Shown here: positions 25,620-35,886 of the stretch, piece by piece
How positions within the stretch are numbered: position 1 is the stretch's first letter
How the letters are laid out: every line of letters begins with the position of its first letter
Assembly: GCA_019636275.1 (NCBI GenBank)
Contig: JAHBXY010000001.1
Span: 62,001 to 126,000, forward strand
Origin: Planctomycetota bacterium
GTDB taxonomy: Bacteria; Planctomycetota; J058
Length of the DNA stretch: 64,000 nt
Direction: 5' to 3'
The notes under the pieces: generated by a model
Database searches by the model: none
What the model saw: the letters and a program-made list of their open reading frames with translations, nothing else
What the model was told of the DNA's origin: nothing
Position numbers and translations under genes: made by a program

Positions 25620-27866
25620 TCAGGCCGTCGGCCGCCACTCCCGCGGCTTCACCCGCCGCTCCCCGTGGAACGTCTCACCGCTGGCGGCCATCTCCCGCAG
25701 GAGCGGCGCCGGCGCGAAGCGCATCCCGTGCTGCGCCTCGAGCCGCTCGAGCCGGCTCACGACCTCGCGCGCGCCGAGCGCGTCGACGACGCGGAACGGC
25801 CCGCCGCGGAAGGGCGGGAAGCCCAGGCCGAAGATCGCGCCGATGTCGCCGTCGCGGGCGCTGCGCAGGATCCCCTCCTCGAAGCAGCGCACGGCCTCGT
25901 TGACGAGCAGCAGCGTGCAGCGCCAGGCCACGTCCTCGCCCGCGTGGTGCTTGTCGGGCTTCGCCCCGAACAGGTCGTAGACGGTCGGGTCGACGGGCCG
26001 CTTGTCGCCCTTGCCCTTGTCGACGTCGTAGCGGTAGAAGCCCTTGCCGCTCTTGCGCCCGAGCCGCCCGTCCTTGATCAGCCGCTCGGCGCCCGTGACC
26101 GGCGCCATGCGCTCGCCGAACGCCTCGTGCAGGATGTGGCCGACCTTCTCGCCGACGTCGATCCCGACCTCGTCCATGAGCGTGATCGGGCCGACCGGGA
26201 AGCCGAAGTCGAGCAGGGCCTCGTCGATCGCCTCGATCGCGTAGCCCTCCGAGAGGAGGCGCGAGGCCTCGTTCATGTAGGGGGCCAGGATCCGCGTCGT
26301 GTAGAAGCCCGGGCCGTCCATGACGACGATCACCGTCTTGCCCTGCTTCTTGCCCAGCTCGACGCAGGTCGCCGTGGCCCAGGGGGCGGTCTTGTCGGTG
26401 ACGATGATCTCGAGGAGCGGCATCTTCTCGACCGGCGAGAAGTAGTGCATGCCGAGCACCGTCTCCGGGTGCGCGCTGGCCTCGGCGATCTTCGCGATCG
26501 GCAGCGACGACGTGTTCGAGGCGAACACGGTCGTGGCCCCGGCGACGGCCTCGACCTCGCGCACGATCCGGCGCTTGAGCTCGAGGTCCTCGAACACCGC
26601 CTCGATCACCACGTCGGCGTTCTTGAACCCGTGGTAGGTCGTCGTGCCCGAGACGCGCGCCATGAGCCGGTCGCGCTCGAGCACCGTGATCCGGCGGCGC
26701 TTGAGCTGCCCGTCGAACAGCGCGCGCACCTTCGCCAGGCCCCGGCCGACCGCCTGGTGGTCGCGGTCGCGCAGGCGCACCTGCAGCTTCGCCTGCTGCG
26801 CCGTGACGCACGCGATCCCCTGGCCCATGAGGCCGCAGCCGAGGACGCCGACCTTGGCCACGGGGCGCGGCTCGACGGGCTCGTCGGTGCCCTTGTCCTT
26901 CTTCAGCGCCTGCGTGGCGAAGTAGATCCCCATGAGCTGGCGCGCCTCGGGGCTGACGACGAGCTGCCCGAAGGCCTCGGCCTCGGCCTCGAGGCCGGCG
27001 CGCAGCCCGCGCTCGAGCCCGACGCGCACGACGTCGAGGATCCGCTCGGCGGCCGGGTAGTTGCCGCGCGTCTTCTTCAGCGTCTCCTCGCGGGCGCGGT
27101 CGAAGAGGACCTTGCGCCCGAGCGGGTTCTTCTCCAGGCCGAGCTCCGTGAGCCCCTCGGCCGAGAAGAGCTCGCGCAGCCGCGCGCCGAAGCCCGGCTT
27201 GCTCGCCTTGCGGCCCTCGCCCGAGATCAGCTTCTTCGCCCGCGCGATCGCCACGTCGACGACGATCGCCGCCGGCACGACCTCGTCGACGAGGCCCAGC
27301 TTGAGCGCGCGCCGCCCGTCGAGCTGGCGGCCCGTGAGCATGAGGTCGAGCGACGAGGCGACGCCGACCAGCCGCGGCAGCCGCTGCGTGCCGCCGGCGC
27401 CGGGGAGCAGGCCCAGCTGCACCTCGGGCAGGCCGAGCTTCGTCCGCCGGTCGTCGCTGGCGACGCGCTCGCGGCAGGCCAGCGCCAGCTCGAGCCCACC
27501 GCCGAGGCAGGCCCCGTGGATCGCGGCCACGATCGGCGCGCGGAAGCCCTCGAGCTTGTCCATGGCCGCCTGGCCCTTGCGCGAGAGCGCCGCGGCGGCG
27601 GCGGCCGTCTTCGCCCCCTCGAGCATGCCGATGTCGGCGCCGGCCACGAACGAGTCGGGCTTGCCCGAGGCGAACACGACCGCCTTGACGCGCGGGTCGC
27701 GGTCGAGCGCCTCGAACGTGCGCGCGAACGTCTCCTCGAAGTCGGCCTTGAGCGTGTTCACCGGCTCGCCCGGCACGTCCATCCGCACGACGGCCACGCC
27801 GTCGTCGCGCACCTCGACCGTCAGCGCCTCCGCGGCCACCTGCTCCTCCATCATCGTCGTGCTCAT
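25620..27866 (-). CDS. fadJ: fatty-acid oxidation complex alpha subunit: enoyl-CoA hydratase / 3-hydroxyacyl-CoA dehydrogenase
   Basis: A 748-residue bifunctional beta-oxidation enzyme. The N-terminal crotonase domain shows [15 protein letters not shown] (oxyanion-hole strand), [16 protein letters not shown] (first catalytic Glu region) and [23 protein letters not shown] (second Glu). From about residue 320 the dehydrogenase follows: [14 protein letters not shown] (Rossmann NAD loop), SNTSSLPI, and [17 protein letters not shown] with the catalytic His. [17 protein letters not shown] and GKGFYRY belong to the C-terminal HAD domains. It hydrates enoyl-CoA and oxidises the 3-hydroxyacyl-CoA. The ATG at 27866 overlaps the thiolase stop (ATGA). 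Symbol is by family resemblance; it could equally be called fadB-like. Confidence 0.95.
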   Translation of the reverse strand: MSTTMMEEQVAAEALTVEVRDDGVAVVRMDVPGEPVNTLKADFEETFARTFEALDRDPRVKAVVFASGKPDSFVAGADIGMLEGAKTAAAAAALSRKGQAAMDKLEGFRAPIVAAIHGACLGGGLELALACRERVASDDRRTKLGLPEVQLGLLPGAGGTQRLPRLVGVASSLDLMLTGRQLDGRRALKLGLVDEVVPAAIVVDVAIARAKKLISGEGRKASKPGFGARLRELFSAEGLTELGLEKNPLGRKVLFDRAREETLKKTRGNYPAAERILDVVRVGLERGLRAGLEAEAEAFGQLVVSPEARQLMGIYFATQALKKDKGTDEPVEPRPVAKVGVLGCGLMGQGIACVTAQQAKLQVRLRDRDHQAVGRGLAKVRALFDGQLKRRRITVLERDRLMARVSGTTTYHGFKNADVVIEAVFEDLELKRRIVREVEAVAGATTVFASNTSSLPIAKIAEASAHPETVLGMHYFSPVEKMPLLEIIVTDKTAPWATATCVELGKKQGKTVIVVMDGPGFYTTRILAPYMNEASRLLSEGYAIEAIDEALLDFGFPVGPITLMDEVGIDVGEKVGHILHEAFGERMAPVTGAERLIKDGRLGRKSGKGFYRYDVDKGKGDKRPVDPTVYDLFGAKPDKHHAGEDVAWRCTLLLVNEAVRCFEEGILRSARDGDIGAIFGLGFPPFRGGPFRVVDALGAREVVSRLERLEAQHGMRFAPAPLLREMAASGETFHGERRVKPREWRPTA

Positions 27867-29149
27867 CGCGCCGCCTCCAGGACGAACGCCGACCCGAGCC
27901 CGCCCGCCGCGCAGGCGGTGCACAGGGCCAGCCCGCCGCCGCGCCGCTTCAGCTCGCGCAGGGTCTGCGTGAGCTGCCGCGCGCCGGTGGCCGCGAACGG
28001 GTGCCCGATCGCGATCGAGCCGCCGCTGACGTTGAACCGCTCCATGTCGACCTCGCCCAGCGGGGCCGCGCGCCCGAGCTTCTCCTCGGCGAACCTCTTG
28101 CTCCCGAAGGCCTGCAGGTTCGACAGCACCTGCGCGGCGAAGGCCTCGTGCATGTCGACGAGGGTCAGGTCCTTCAGCTTGACCCCGGCGCGATCGAGCG
28201 CCTTCGGCGTCGCGTAGGCCGGCCCCATGAGCATCTGCCCGTCGGGGTCGAGGGCCGCGAAGGCGAAGCTGCGGATCGTGCCGAGCACCTCGAGCCCCTC
28301 GGCGCGGGCCTTCTCCTCCGACATGAGGAGCACGGCGGCCGCGCCGTCGGTGAGGGGCGAGCTGTTGCCCGCCGTGATCGTCCCGTGGCGCCGGTCGAAC
28401 GCCGGCTTGAGCTTGCCGTAGCTCGACGGGTCCGAGTCGCGCCGGATCACGTTGTCCTCGACGACGGCGTCGTACTTCGGCGGCACGTAGACCGGCGTGA
28501 CCTCCTCGGCGAAGCGGCCGTCGGCCCAGGCGGCGGCCGCCCGGGCGTGGCTGCGGTGCGCGATCGCGTCCTGGTCCTCGCGGGAGATGCGGTTCTCCTT
28601 GGCCATCTTCTCGGCGCTCTCGCCCATCGTCAGGCCGGTCGACGGCTCCGTGGGCGAGGGCGGCTCGGGCAGGAGGTCCGCGGGCGAGAGGCCCTGGAAG
28701 GCCTTGAGCCGCTCCGGGACGCTGCGCGCCTTCGAGGCCAGGAGCAGCGCCTTCTGCAGGCGGCGCGTGACCGTGATCGGCACGACGCTGGCGCTGTCGG
28801 CGCCGCCGGCGATCCCGCAGTCGATCTGGCCGACCTGGATGGCCTCGGCGACGCTCGCCGCCGCCTGGTAGCTGGTGGCGCAGGCGCGCGAGACGCTGAA
28901 CGCCTCGATGTCGCGCGGCAGCTCGGCCCCGAGGACGATCTCGCGCGCGATGTTCGGCGCGTTGACCGACGGCACGACCTGCCCGAACACGAGCTGCTGC
29001 ACCGCGTGCGGGGGGACCCCGCTGCGCTCGAGCAGCTCGCGCACGACGATCCGCCCCAGGTCCAGGGCCGTCATGTCCTGATAGGCCGAGGCCTGCTTGC
29101 AGAACGGGGTGCGTAGGCCGGCCACGATGGCCACCCGGGACTTCGCCAT
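27863..29149 (-). CDS. fadI: acetyl-CoA acyltransferase (3-ketoacyl-CoA thiolase)
   Basis: A 428-residue thiolase catalysing the last step of beta-oxidation. It begins [13 protein letters not shown]. Active-site Cys is in [36 protein letters not shown] carries the catalytic His, and the final Cys is in [16 protein letters not shown]. The ~430 length with an insertion between the Cys and the second domain resembles FadI/mitochondrial-type thiolases more than the 390-residue FadA. A very strong AAGGAGGAGCC ribosome site precedes the ATG. It is first in a two-gene operon with fadJ; together they supply all three activities of the beta-oxidation spiral after acyl-CoA dehydrogenase. Confidence 0.95.
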   Translation of the reverse strand: MAKSRVAIVAGLRTPFCKQASAYQDMTALDLGRIVVRELLERSGVPPHAVQQLVFGQVVPSVNAPNIAREIVLGAELPRDIEAFSVSRACATSYQAAASVAEAIQVGQIDCGIAGGADSASVVPITVTRRLQKALLLASKARSVPERLKAFQGLSPADLLPEPPSPTEPSTGLTMGESAEKMAKENRISREDQDAIAHRSHARAAAAWADGRFAEEVTPVYVPPKYDAVVEDNVIRRDSDPSSYGKLKPAFDRRHGTITAGNSSPLTDGAAAVLLMSEEKARAEGLEVLGTIRSFAFAALDPDGQMLMGPAYATPKALDRAGVKLKDLTLVDMHEAFAAQVLSNLQAFGSKRFAEEKLGRAAPLGEVDMERFNVSGGSIAIGHPFAATGARQLTQTLRELKRRGGGLALCTACAAGGLGSAFVLEAAR

Positions 29150-29213
29150 GGCTCCTCCTTACGCGACGCGTTATGCCATGACGCGCTGCGAAACGGAAGG
29201 GGCCCAAGGCGGC

Positions 29214-29810
29214 TCAGTCCCGCGCGGTGACGCGCTGCCGCGCGATCGCCTCGCGCCCACGCCCGTCGCGGGCCTGGACGACGACGACGGCCTGGTCGGG
29301 CGCCACGGTGAGGGCTGCCCTGAAGGGGCCCGGGTCGACGGTCCAGCTCAGGTCACCGACCGTCAGGAGGACGGGGCCCTCGGCCTCGACCACGCCGCTC
29401 AGCGTGACGGTTCCGCCGGGCGCCGGCGCAGGCGCCGCCTCGAGCCGGACGAGCGGCGGCCTCGCGTGGACGATCGGCGGCGACGCCGGGCCCCGCGACC
29501 AGGCGAGAACGCCGAGCAGCGCGGCCAGCGCCCCGACGACGGCGGGGCCCCGGCGCCCGGCGTTCAGGTCCTTGGCATCTCTGACGATCACTCGCGGTGC
29601 GCCACAGCCGAGGGTCGGACAGCCGTCACCCGCGCACTCGGCGTGGAGCACGGCCGTGCACGAGACGCAGGCGACCAGCGGCGCCGGGCCGCCGAGGGCG
29701 TCATGGCAGTAGGGGCAGCGCTGGGCGGGGTCGAGCCGGACGGGGAGCCCGGGGCGCCGGGCGATCACCCGGCCGTCGACCACCCTGACGAAGCGCGGCG
29801 GGCGAGTCAT
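29214..29810 (-). CDS. membrane protein with N-terminal RING-like zinc module
   Basis: About 198 residues. The N-terminus has the paired-Cys/His pattern of a prokaryotic RING-type finger: CPYCHDAL, then CVSCTAVLHAECAGDGCPTLGC (Cys-Cys, His-Cys, Cys-Cys spacing). One hydrophobic helix (AVVGALAALLGVLAWS) follows, then a beta-rich, probably extracytoplasmic domain (TVTLSGVVEAEGPVLLTVGDLSWTVDPGPFRAALTV) resembling an Ig-like/carbohydrate-binding fold. The same zinc module opens the protein at 39441-41189. The ATG at 29810 is preferred over the GTG 24 bases upstream because GGAGG lies 10 bases before it. Function unknown; zinc-ribbon membrane proteins of this sort often sense or scaffold. Confidence 0.7.
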   Translation of the reverse strand: MTRPPRFVRVVDGRVIARRPGLPVRLDPAQRCPYCHDALGGPAPLVACVSCTAVLHAECAGDGCPTLGCGAPRVIVRDAKDLNAGRRGPAVVGALAALLGVLAWSRGPASPPIVHARPPLVRLEAAPAPAPGGTVTLSGVVEAEGPVLLTVGDLSWTVDPGPFRAALTVAPDQAVVVVQARDGRGREAIARQRVTARD

Positions 29811-29923
29811 CGGCGGACGACCTCCGTCCAACACAACGATCGACGGCCCGACCTTCTTGGGTCGGTCGGAACCCCGGGCCGGCCCGAGGCGTGGACGCTT
29901 CGGGAGTCACCGAGGAGGTCGCC

Positions 29924-32896
29924 GTGAGCCCGGTCGCCCTGCCCGGGGGGGAGCCCCCCCCGCCGCCCGCGCGCTCTGCGCCGCGCCGCGGGCCGCGACG
30001 GCTCCTGCGGGACCGCTTCGCGCCTCCGGCCTGGGCGGGCAAGCGCGGGCCCGCCGCCTGGCTGGCGCGGACGCGCGCCTGGCTCGAGGCCAGCCCGGGC
30101 TACGCGTTCGCCGCGTTCCTGCACCTCCTGGTCGTGGTCCTGCTGTCGTTCGTCTCGGTCGCCGTGGCCGTGCACGACCGCGTCGCGCGCCCCGTCGAGG
30201 TGCGCCTCGTCGCGCAGTCGGACGTGGAGCTGGTCGTCGCCGACGACGTGCCGCGCGCCCTCGACGACGTCGCCCCGCCCGAGCTCGACATGCACGCCGA
30301 GGTCGACACGAACGACCCCTTCCAGGAGGCGCTCGGCAACGCGATCGGGCACCTCACGGACGCGGCCTCGTCGGGGTTCGGTCTGGCGGGCGGCGGCGGC
30401 GGCGGGCGCGGCGGCGACCGCGACGGCGTCGGCGGGGCGTCGCGCGCCAGCGACGGCGCCCTGCGGGCCGGGCTCGACTGGCTGGCGCGGCATCAGTCGC
30501 CCGACGGCGGCTGGAACAACCTCCCCAACGACCACCCGCTCAGCGGCCGGATCAGCTCGACCGGCCACTCCGGCGTCACGGCGCTGGTCCTCCTCTGCTT
30601 CCTGTGCGCCGGCGAGGGGCCGCACGAGGGCCCGTTCGCGGAGCAGGTCGCGCGCGGGCTCGCCTGGCTCGTGCGCGACGTCGGCGTCGACGGCGCCGTC
30701 GGGCGGCGGTTCAGCGGCTACGAGCAGTCGGTGGGCGTCCTGGCCCTCGCCGAGGCGCAGGGGCGGTTCCCCTCGCCCGAGGTCGACTCGGCCCTGCGCC
30801 GGGCCGTGGCCTGCCTCGAGGCGGCGCAGGACCCGGTCGGCGGCGGCTGGCGCTACCGGCCGCGCGACAAGGCCGACACCAGCGTGACCTGCTGGGCGGC
30901 GCTGGGGCTCAAGGCCGCCGAGCACGTCGGGGTGCGAGTCGACGCGACGACCTGGGCCGGGATGAAGACGCTCGTCGAGGCGGTGTCGCTCGACGACGGC
31001 ACGACCACCTACATGGCCGGCTACAACCGGATCGGCGACGGCATGATCGCCTCGGGCCTGTTCCTCCGCCTCGCCCTGGGCGAGCCCGCGACCACCCCGC
31101 GCAACGAGGCCGCGGCCCTGCTCACCGCCCGGATCGCCGACCGTCCGCGCCACGACGCCTACGCCACCTACTACGCGGCCCTGGCCATGTACCAGGTCGG
31201 CGGGCCGGCCTGGCGCGAGTTCAACCCGAAGGTCCGCGACGCGGCGGTCGCGGCGCAGACGGGCGGCACGAACTGCGAGCGCGGGTCGTGGGACCGGGGC
31301 GGGCCGTGGACCTACAACAGCGTCGTGCTGAGCACGGCCTTCAACGTGCTCACGCTCGAGACCTACTACCGCTACCTGCCGGCCGGCTCGACGGCGCATC
31401 GGCCGCTCCTCGGCCGCGCGCCCGAGACGCCGGGCGAGCGCCACCTGGCGCGAGCGGGGGAGCTGCTCGCGGCCGCGCCCGAGCGGGCGGCCGGGGTGCT
31501 CCTGGCGGTCGAGGCCGCCTGCGACGAGGCCCTGGCCGCGCTCGAGGCCGAGGGGGCCGCCGACCTCGCCGAGCGGGCGCGCGCCGCCAAGGTCCTGGCG
31601 GCGGCGCGCGCGGGCGACGTGACGGCCGCGCTGGCGCGGTCGGGCGAGTACCTCGCGGCGCTCCCGGCGCGCGCCGCCCCCGACGAGGCGGTCCTCCAGG
31701 CGCGCTGGGCGGCGGCGCTCGAGCGCGCCGGCGAGCTGGCCCGTCGCGCCGGCGAGGACGCCACGCCCGAGGCGGAGCGCGAGCGGCTCGAGCTCGAGCT
31801 CGCGGGCCTCGAGCACCTCCTGCGCGAGGACGCCGAGCGGCGCGCCGGCCGCCACGCCGAGGCCGTGCGCGCGGCGACGGCCGAGCTGGGCCGCCTGCGC
31901 CAGCGGCTGACGCTGCGCCGCTCCCCCGACGAGGCGATCGCCGAGGCGCAGGTCCGGCTGGGGGCGCCAGCCGGTCCGGCGGACGCCGACGAGGTCCTGC
32001 TCCTGCACGCCGTCGTCGCGCGCGCGCAGCGCGCCTTCGCCGGGCCAGCGCGCTCGCAGCCGTCGGCGCTCGACCGGGCGGAGCGGGACCTGGCCTGGGT
32101 GCGCGGCCGCGTCGCCGGCGAGCGCCTCGCGCCCGACGAGCGCCGGCGGCTGGTCGAGGCCGCGCGCCGGGCCGAGCTGCACCGGCTGGGCGCGCTCCAG
32201 GCCCTCGGCCGGCACCGCGACGTGCTCGCCGAGCTCGAGCGCCTGCGGCCTGCGCTCCCGGCGGCGGCGGCCGAGGCGCTCGAGCGCTCGTCGCTCGTGT
32301 GGCTCCTCCAGGCGGGCGAGGCCCGGCCCGAGGAGGAGGCGCGGCTCGTCGACCTGGTCCTGGCGGGGCCCCTGACGGCGGCCGAGGGCGAGCGGGCCTC
32401 GGCCTGGCTGGCCGTGGGCGAGCTGGTCCTCGCGCGCGGCCGCGCGGCCGAGGCGGCCGGCTGCGCGGCGCGCGCCCTCGAGGCGGCCGGCTCGCCCGAG
32501 GACGCGGCGCGCGCGCGGCTCCTGCGCGCCCGCGCGGCCCTGGCCTCGGGCGACGTCGATGCGGCCGAGGGCGACGTCACCGCGCTCGAGCGCGACGGGC
32601 TGAGCGACCGCGTCGACGTGCGCCTGGCCCGCTGCGCCGTCCTGCGCGCGCGCGGGCAGCACGACCTCGCCCTGACCCGCTACCAGGAGGTCGTCCGCGC
32701 CCTCGACGGCGCGCGCCCGGCCCCCTGGTGGGAGGCGGTCGAGGCGATCGCGCACACCTACGTGGAGAAGGGCGACGTCCCGCAGGCCCGCCGGTTCCTC
32801 GACGACCTGCGCCGCCGCGACCCCACGTTCGGCGGCGACGCGGCGCGCGCGCGGCGCCTCGTGGCGCTCATGGGGCGGCTGGACGCGCTGCGGTAG
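29924..32896 (+). CDS. membrane-anchored prenyltransferase/squalene-oxidase-repeat protein with helical C-terminus
   Basis: About 990 residues. A Pro/Arg-rich cytoplasmic N-terminus and one membrane helix (AFAAFLHLLVVVLLSFVSVAVAV) lead into a Gly-rich linker. Next comes an alpha/alpha-toroid of prenyltransferase/squalene-oxidase repeats: ALRAGLDWLARHQSPDGGWN, GVLALAEAQGRFPS, ACLEAAQDPVGGGWRYRPRD, TSVTCWAALGLKAAE, YATYYAALAMYQVGG, and a final WTYNSVVLSTAFNVLTLETYYRY. The remaining ~480 residues are Ala/Arg/Glu-rich helices, probably TPR-like. The family is common in planctomycetes and is not an authentic cyclase: the DxDD protonation motif is not seen. GTG at 29924 is chosen for its GAGGAGG site; an upstream GTG at 29891 is possible. 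The first 265-bp repeat array begins 4 bases after its stop. Confidence 0.85.
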   Translation: MSPVALPGGEPPPPPARSAPRRGPRRLLRDRFAPPAWAGKRGPAAWLARTRAWLEASPGYAFAAFLHLLVVVLLSFVSVAVAVHDRVARPVEVRLVAQSDVELVVADDVPRALDDVAPPELDMHAEVDTNDPFQEALGNAIGHLTDAASSGFGLAGGGGGGRGGDRDGVGGASRASDGALRAGLDWLARHQSPDGGWNNLPNDHPLSGRISSTGHSGVTALVLLCFLCAGEGPHEGPFAEQVARGLAWLVRDVGVDGAVGRRFSGYEQSVGVLALAEAQGRFPSPEVDSALRRAVACLEAAQDPVGGGWRYRPRDKADTSVTCWAALGLKAAEHVGVRVDATTWAGMKTLVEAVSLDDGTTTYMAGYNRIGDGMIASGLFLRLALGEPATTPRNEAAALLTARIADRPRHDAYATYYAALAMYQVGGPAWREFNPKVRDAAVAAQTGGTNCERGSWDRGGPWTYNSVVLSTAFNVLTLETYYRYLPAGSTAHRPLLGRAPETPGERHLARAGELLAAAPERAAGVLLAVEAACDEALAALEAEGAADLAERARAAKVLAAARAGDVTAALARSGEYLAALPARAAPDEAVLQARWAAALERAGELARRAGEDATPEAERERLELELAGLEHLLREDAERRAGRHAEAVRAATAELGRLRQRLTLRRSPDEAIAEAQVRLGAPAGPADADEVLLLHAVVARAQRAFAGPARSQPSALDRAERDLAWVRGRVAGERLAPDERRRLVEAARRAELHRLGALQALGRHRDVLAELERLRPALPAAAAEALERSSLVWLLQAGEARPEEEARLVDLVLAGPLTAAEGERASAWLAVGELVLARGRAAEAAGCAARALEAAGSPEDAARARLLRARAALASGDVDAAEGDVTALERDGLSDRVDVRLARCAVLRARGQHDLALTRYQEVVRALDGARPAPWWEAVEAIAHTYVEKGDVPQARRFLDDLRRRDPTFGGDAARARRLVALMGRLDALR

Positions 32897-32900
32897 CTCC

Positions 32901-33959
32901 TCCGGAAGCGCAGCGACCCCGCCTGGGTGAGGCGGGGTCGCGCGCGGAAGGAAGGAGGAAGGGAGTCTCGTTTGAGCTCTCGCGCGGCGGCCGGTGGGTG
33001 CTCCTTGGCTCGGGTTCGTGGCTGCTGCGCGTCGCTCGACGGGGAACCTCCAGTGCGAGGCGCGTGCCCGACGCAAGTCGCGCGAGTTCGTCGAGCCCGG
33101 CGCGCGTGTCACCCGGAACTGGAAGAGGGTCGCGAGACGCTGCGACGAGGGCTCGGCCTTGTCCTCAGGAAGCACAGCGACCCCGCCTGGGTGAGGCGGG
33201 GTCGCGCGCGGAAGGAAGGAGGAAGGGAGTCTCGTTTGAACTCTCGCGCGGCGGCCGGTGGGTGCTCCTTGGCTCGGGTTCGTGGCTGCTGCGCGTCGCT
33301 CGACGGGGAACCTCCAGTGCGAGTCGCGTGCCCGGCGCAAGTCGCGCGCGTTCGTCGAGCCCGGCGCGCGTGTCACCCGGAACTGGAAGAGGGTCGCGAG
33401 ACGCTGCGACGAGGGTCCGAGCTGGCCGTCCGGAAGCACGACGACCCCGCCTGGGTGAGGCGGGGTCGCGCGCGGAAGGAAGGAGGAAGGGAGTCTCGTT
33501 TGAGCTCTCGCGCGGCTGCCGGCTGGTGCTCCTTGGCTCGGGTTCGTGGCTGCCGCGCGTCGCTCGACGGGGAACCTCCAGTGCGAGGGGCGTGCCGGTC
33601 GCAAGTCACGCGAGTTCGTCGAGCCCGGCGCGCGTGTCACCCGGAACTGGAAGAGGGTCGCGAGACGCTGCGACGAGGGCTCGGCTCTGGCCGTCCGGAA
33701 GCACGACGACCCCGCCTGGGTGAGGCGGGGTCGCGCGCGGAAGGAAGGAGGAAGGGAGTCTCGTTTGAGCTCTCGCGCGGCTGCCGGTGGGGGTGCTCCT
33801 TGGCTCGGGTTCGTGGCTGCTGCGCGTCGCTCGACGGGGAACCGACAGTGCGAGGCGCGTGCCCGGCGCAAGTCGCGCGCGTTCGTCGAGCCCGGCGCGC
33901 GTGTCACCCGGAACTGGAAGAGGGTCGCGAGACGCTGCGACGAGGGCTCGGCCCGGCCG
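32901..33959. repeat. tandem repeat array A, four ~265-bp units
   Basis: Four head-to-tail units start at about 32901, 33165, 33429 and 33694 (periods 264, 264, 265, 266). Each begins TCCGGAAGC, then a hairpin with an 11-12-bp perfect stem (GCGACCCCGCCT / AGGCGGGGTCGC, loop GGGTG), a purine tract (GGAAGGAAGGAGGAAGGGAG), TCTCGTTTGA, and about 180 bp of conserved GC-rich text including GGCTCGGGTTCGTGGCTGC, CGTCGCTCGACGGGGAA and CCGGAACTGGAAGAGGGTCG. A fifth degenerate start (CCCGGAAGCCCAGCGCC) follows at about 33960. Long frames stay open on both strands because the period is close to a multiple of three, but none looks like a protein. The array starts 4 bases after a stop codon. Confidence 0.95.
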
Positions 33960-34090
33960 CCCGGAAGCCCAGCGCCCTCCGCCCGGGAGGCCTCGCGGCT
34001 TCGCCGCCATGCAGATCAACGTCCTCGTGGCGGCGAGCTGACGCGAGTAAACGCGTCGTTCTCGATCAAGATGGAGAGAGGACCATCCAG

Positions 34091-34972
34091 ATGAGCCCTG
34101 CGACCCGGCAAAGACTGCGCCTGTCCGGAGGCACCGAGTTGTCCTTTCTCACGGCAGGCGAGGCGTCCAGGCCCGCCGTGCTGCTCCTCCATGGAACCCC
34201 GCAGTCAGCGCGATACTTTCGAGACGTCGTACCGTAGCTGGCGCGAGCCGCCCACGTGGTGGCGCCCGATCTGCCTGGCTTTGGCGAGTCCGAGGTCTTG
34301 CGGACGGCGTCGTTTCCTGCCTACGGCCAGGCCATTTCGGAGCTGCTGGACCGGCTCGCGATCGGGCCCCGCTACATCTACCTGCATGATTTCGGCGCTC
34401 CGGTGGGTCTCCACATTGCCATGCAGGCGCCAGAACGAGTTCTGGGCCTGATCGTCCAGAACGGCAACGCGCATCGAACGGGGTTGGGGCCGCAATGGGG
34501 CCCCGTGCTGGCTCATGGGTCCCAGCCGAACCCGGAGAACGAGGCGGCGGCCACCGCGCATCTGACCTTCGAGGGCATGCGCGACACGTATCTCCGCGGT
34601 GTTCCGTCGGACGTGGCTGCGCGCATCCCGGCGGAGAGCTGGGAGGACGACTGGCGGGTGATGCAGTTGCCCGGGCGCATGGACAAGGAGCGAGCGCTCA
34701 TTGCGGACTATGCGCGCTACGTCGGGCGGTTCGACGCCGTCGCCGACTATCTCGAGCGCCGACAACCGCCTGCCCTGATGATCTGGGGGCGGCACGAGCC
34801 ATTCTTCGAGCTCGCAGAGATCCTGTCATGGCTGGAGGACCTGCCGAGGATGGAAGCCCACATCCTCGACGGCGGTCACATGCTGCTCGAGACGCACGCG
34901 GCCGAGGCCGCGTCGCTCATGGTCGATTTCATCGAGCGCACCCAACGCGCAGCGGCCACAGCCGGCACGTGA
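34091..34972 (+). pseudogene. alpha/beta hydrolase gene with an in-frame TAG
   Basis: Reading from ATG 34091 gives MSPATRQRLRLSGGTELSFL...VLLLHGTPQSARYFRDVVP, a TAG at 34235-34237, then LARAAHVVAPDLPGFGESEV in the same frame. In relatives the stop position is normally Glu or similar (VVPxLA), so GAG to TAG is the simplest change. The rest is an intact alpha/beta hydrolase (haloalkane dehalogenase/epoxide-hydrolase-like): HDFGAPVGLHIA in the nucleophile-elbow position with Asp, a cap region, IWGRHEPFF (acid) and LDGGHMLLE (catalytic His). A downstream GTG at 34256 could produce only a truncated protein without the HGTP oxyanion loop. It lies between two repeat arrays and has more A/T than its neighbours, suggesting later acquisition. 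Confidence 0.8.
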
Positions 34973-34999
34973 GAGCGCTGGTCACCTGCGGCGATGCCG

Positions 35000-35783
35000 T
35001 CCGGAAGCGCAGCGACCCCGGCCAGCAAGGCCAGGGTCGCGCGCGGAAGGAAGGGAGGAAGGGAGTCTCGTTTGAGCTCTCGCGCCGCGGCCGGTGGGTG
35101 CTCCTTGGCTCGGGTTCGTGGCTGCTGCGCGTCGCTCGACGGGGGAACCTCCAGTGCGAGTCGCGTGCCCGGCGCAAGTCGCGCGCGTTCGTCGAGGGCC
35201 GCGCGCGTGTCACCCGGAACTGGAAGAGGGTCGCGAGACGCTGCGTCGAGGGCTCGGCCTGGCCGTCCGGAAGCACGACGACCCCGCCTGGGTGAGGCGG
35301 GGTCGCGCGCGGAAGGAAGGAGGAAGGGAGTCTCGTTTGAGCTCTCGCGCGGCGGCGGGTGGGTGCTCCTTGGCTCGGGTTCGTGGCTGCTGCGCGTCGC
35401 TCGACGGGGAACCTCCAGTGCGAGGCGCGTGCCGGTCGGAAGTCACGCGAGATCGTCGAGGCCCGGCGCGCGTGTCACCGGAACTGGAGGAGGGTCGCGA
35501 GACGCTGCGACGAGGGGGCCGACCAGGCCGTCCGGAAGCACAGCGACCCCGCCTCGTGAGGCGGGGTCGCGCGCGGAAGGAAGGAGGAAGGGAGTCTCGT
35601 TTGAGCTCTCGCGCGGCGGCCGGTGGGTGCTCCTTTGGCTCGGGTTCGTGGCTGCTGCGCGTCGCTCGACGGGGAACTCCCAGTGCGAGGGGCGTGCCGG
35701 TCGCAAGTCGCGACCGCACGTTGGCCCCGGTCTCGCGTGTCACCCGGAACCTGAAGACGGGCTCGTTTTCGTCCGACCAGGCG
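35000..35783. repeat. tandem repeat array B, three ~265-bp units
   Basis: Units start at about 35000, 35266 and 35531, the same family and orientation as array A. The first unit has an altered hairpin (GCGACCCCGGCC-AGCAA-GGCCAGGGTCGC) in which changes on one arm are largely matched on the other. The third unit has a 4-base loop (CGTG) and fades after CACCCGGAACCTGAAG, ending near GTCCGACCAGGC at about 35783. The array starts 28 bases after the hydrolase stop and ends about 100 bases before the sigma factor ATG, so any promoter for the sigma/VWA operon must lie in the last unit or just after it. Confidence 0.95.
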
Positions 35784-35886
35784 CGCTAACCTCTTGTGGC
35801 GCAGACGCCGGCCGGTCCGACCCAAGAAACCGGCCGCGTCGGGCGTTCCCCCCCGCGACGCCGCGAGGGGGCCGGGTGAGCGGGAC

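Noticed and set aside
29807..33907. A 1366-residue minus-strand open frame, and long plus-strand frames, running through the repeat arrays
   Set aside because: They translate the repeat unit over and over (period close to a multiple of three) and then run antisense through a well-supported gene. Composition is Arg/Ser/Pro-rich shadow sequence with no domain.
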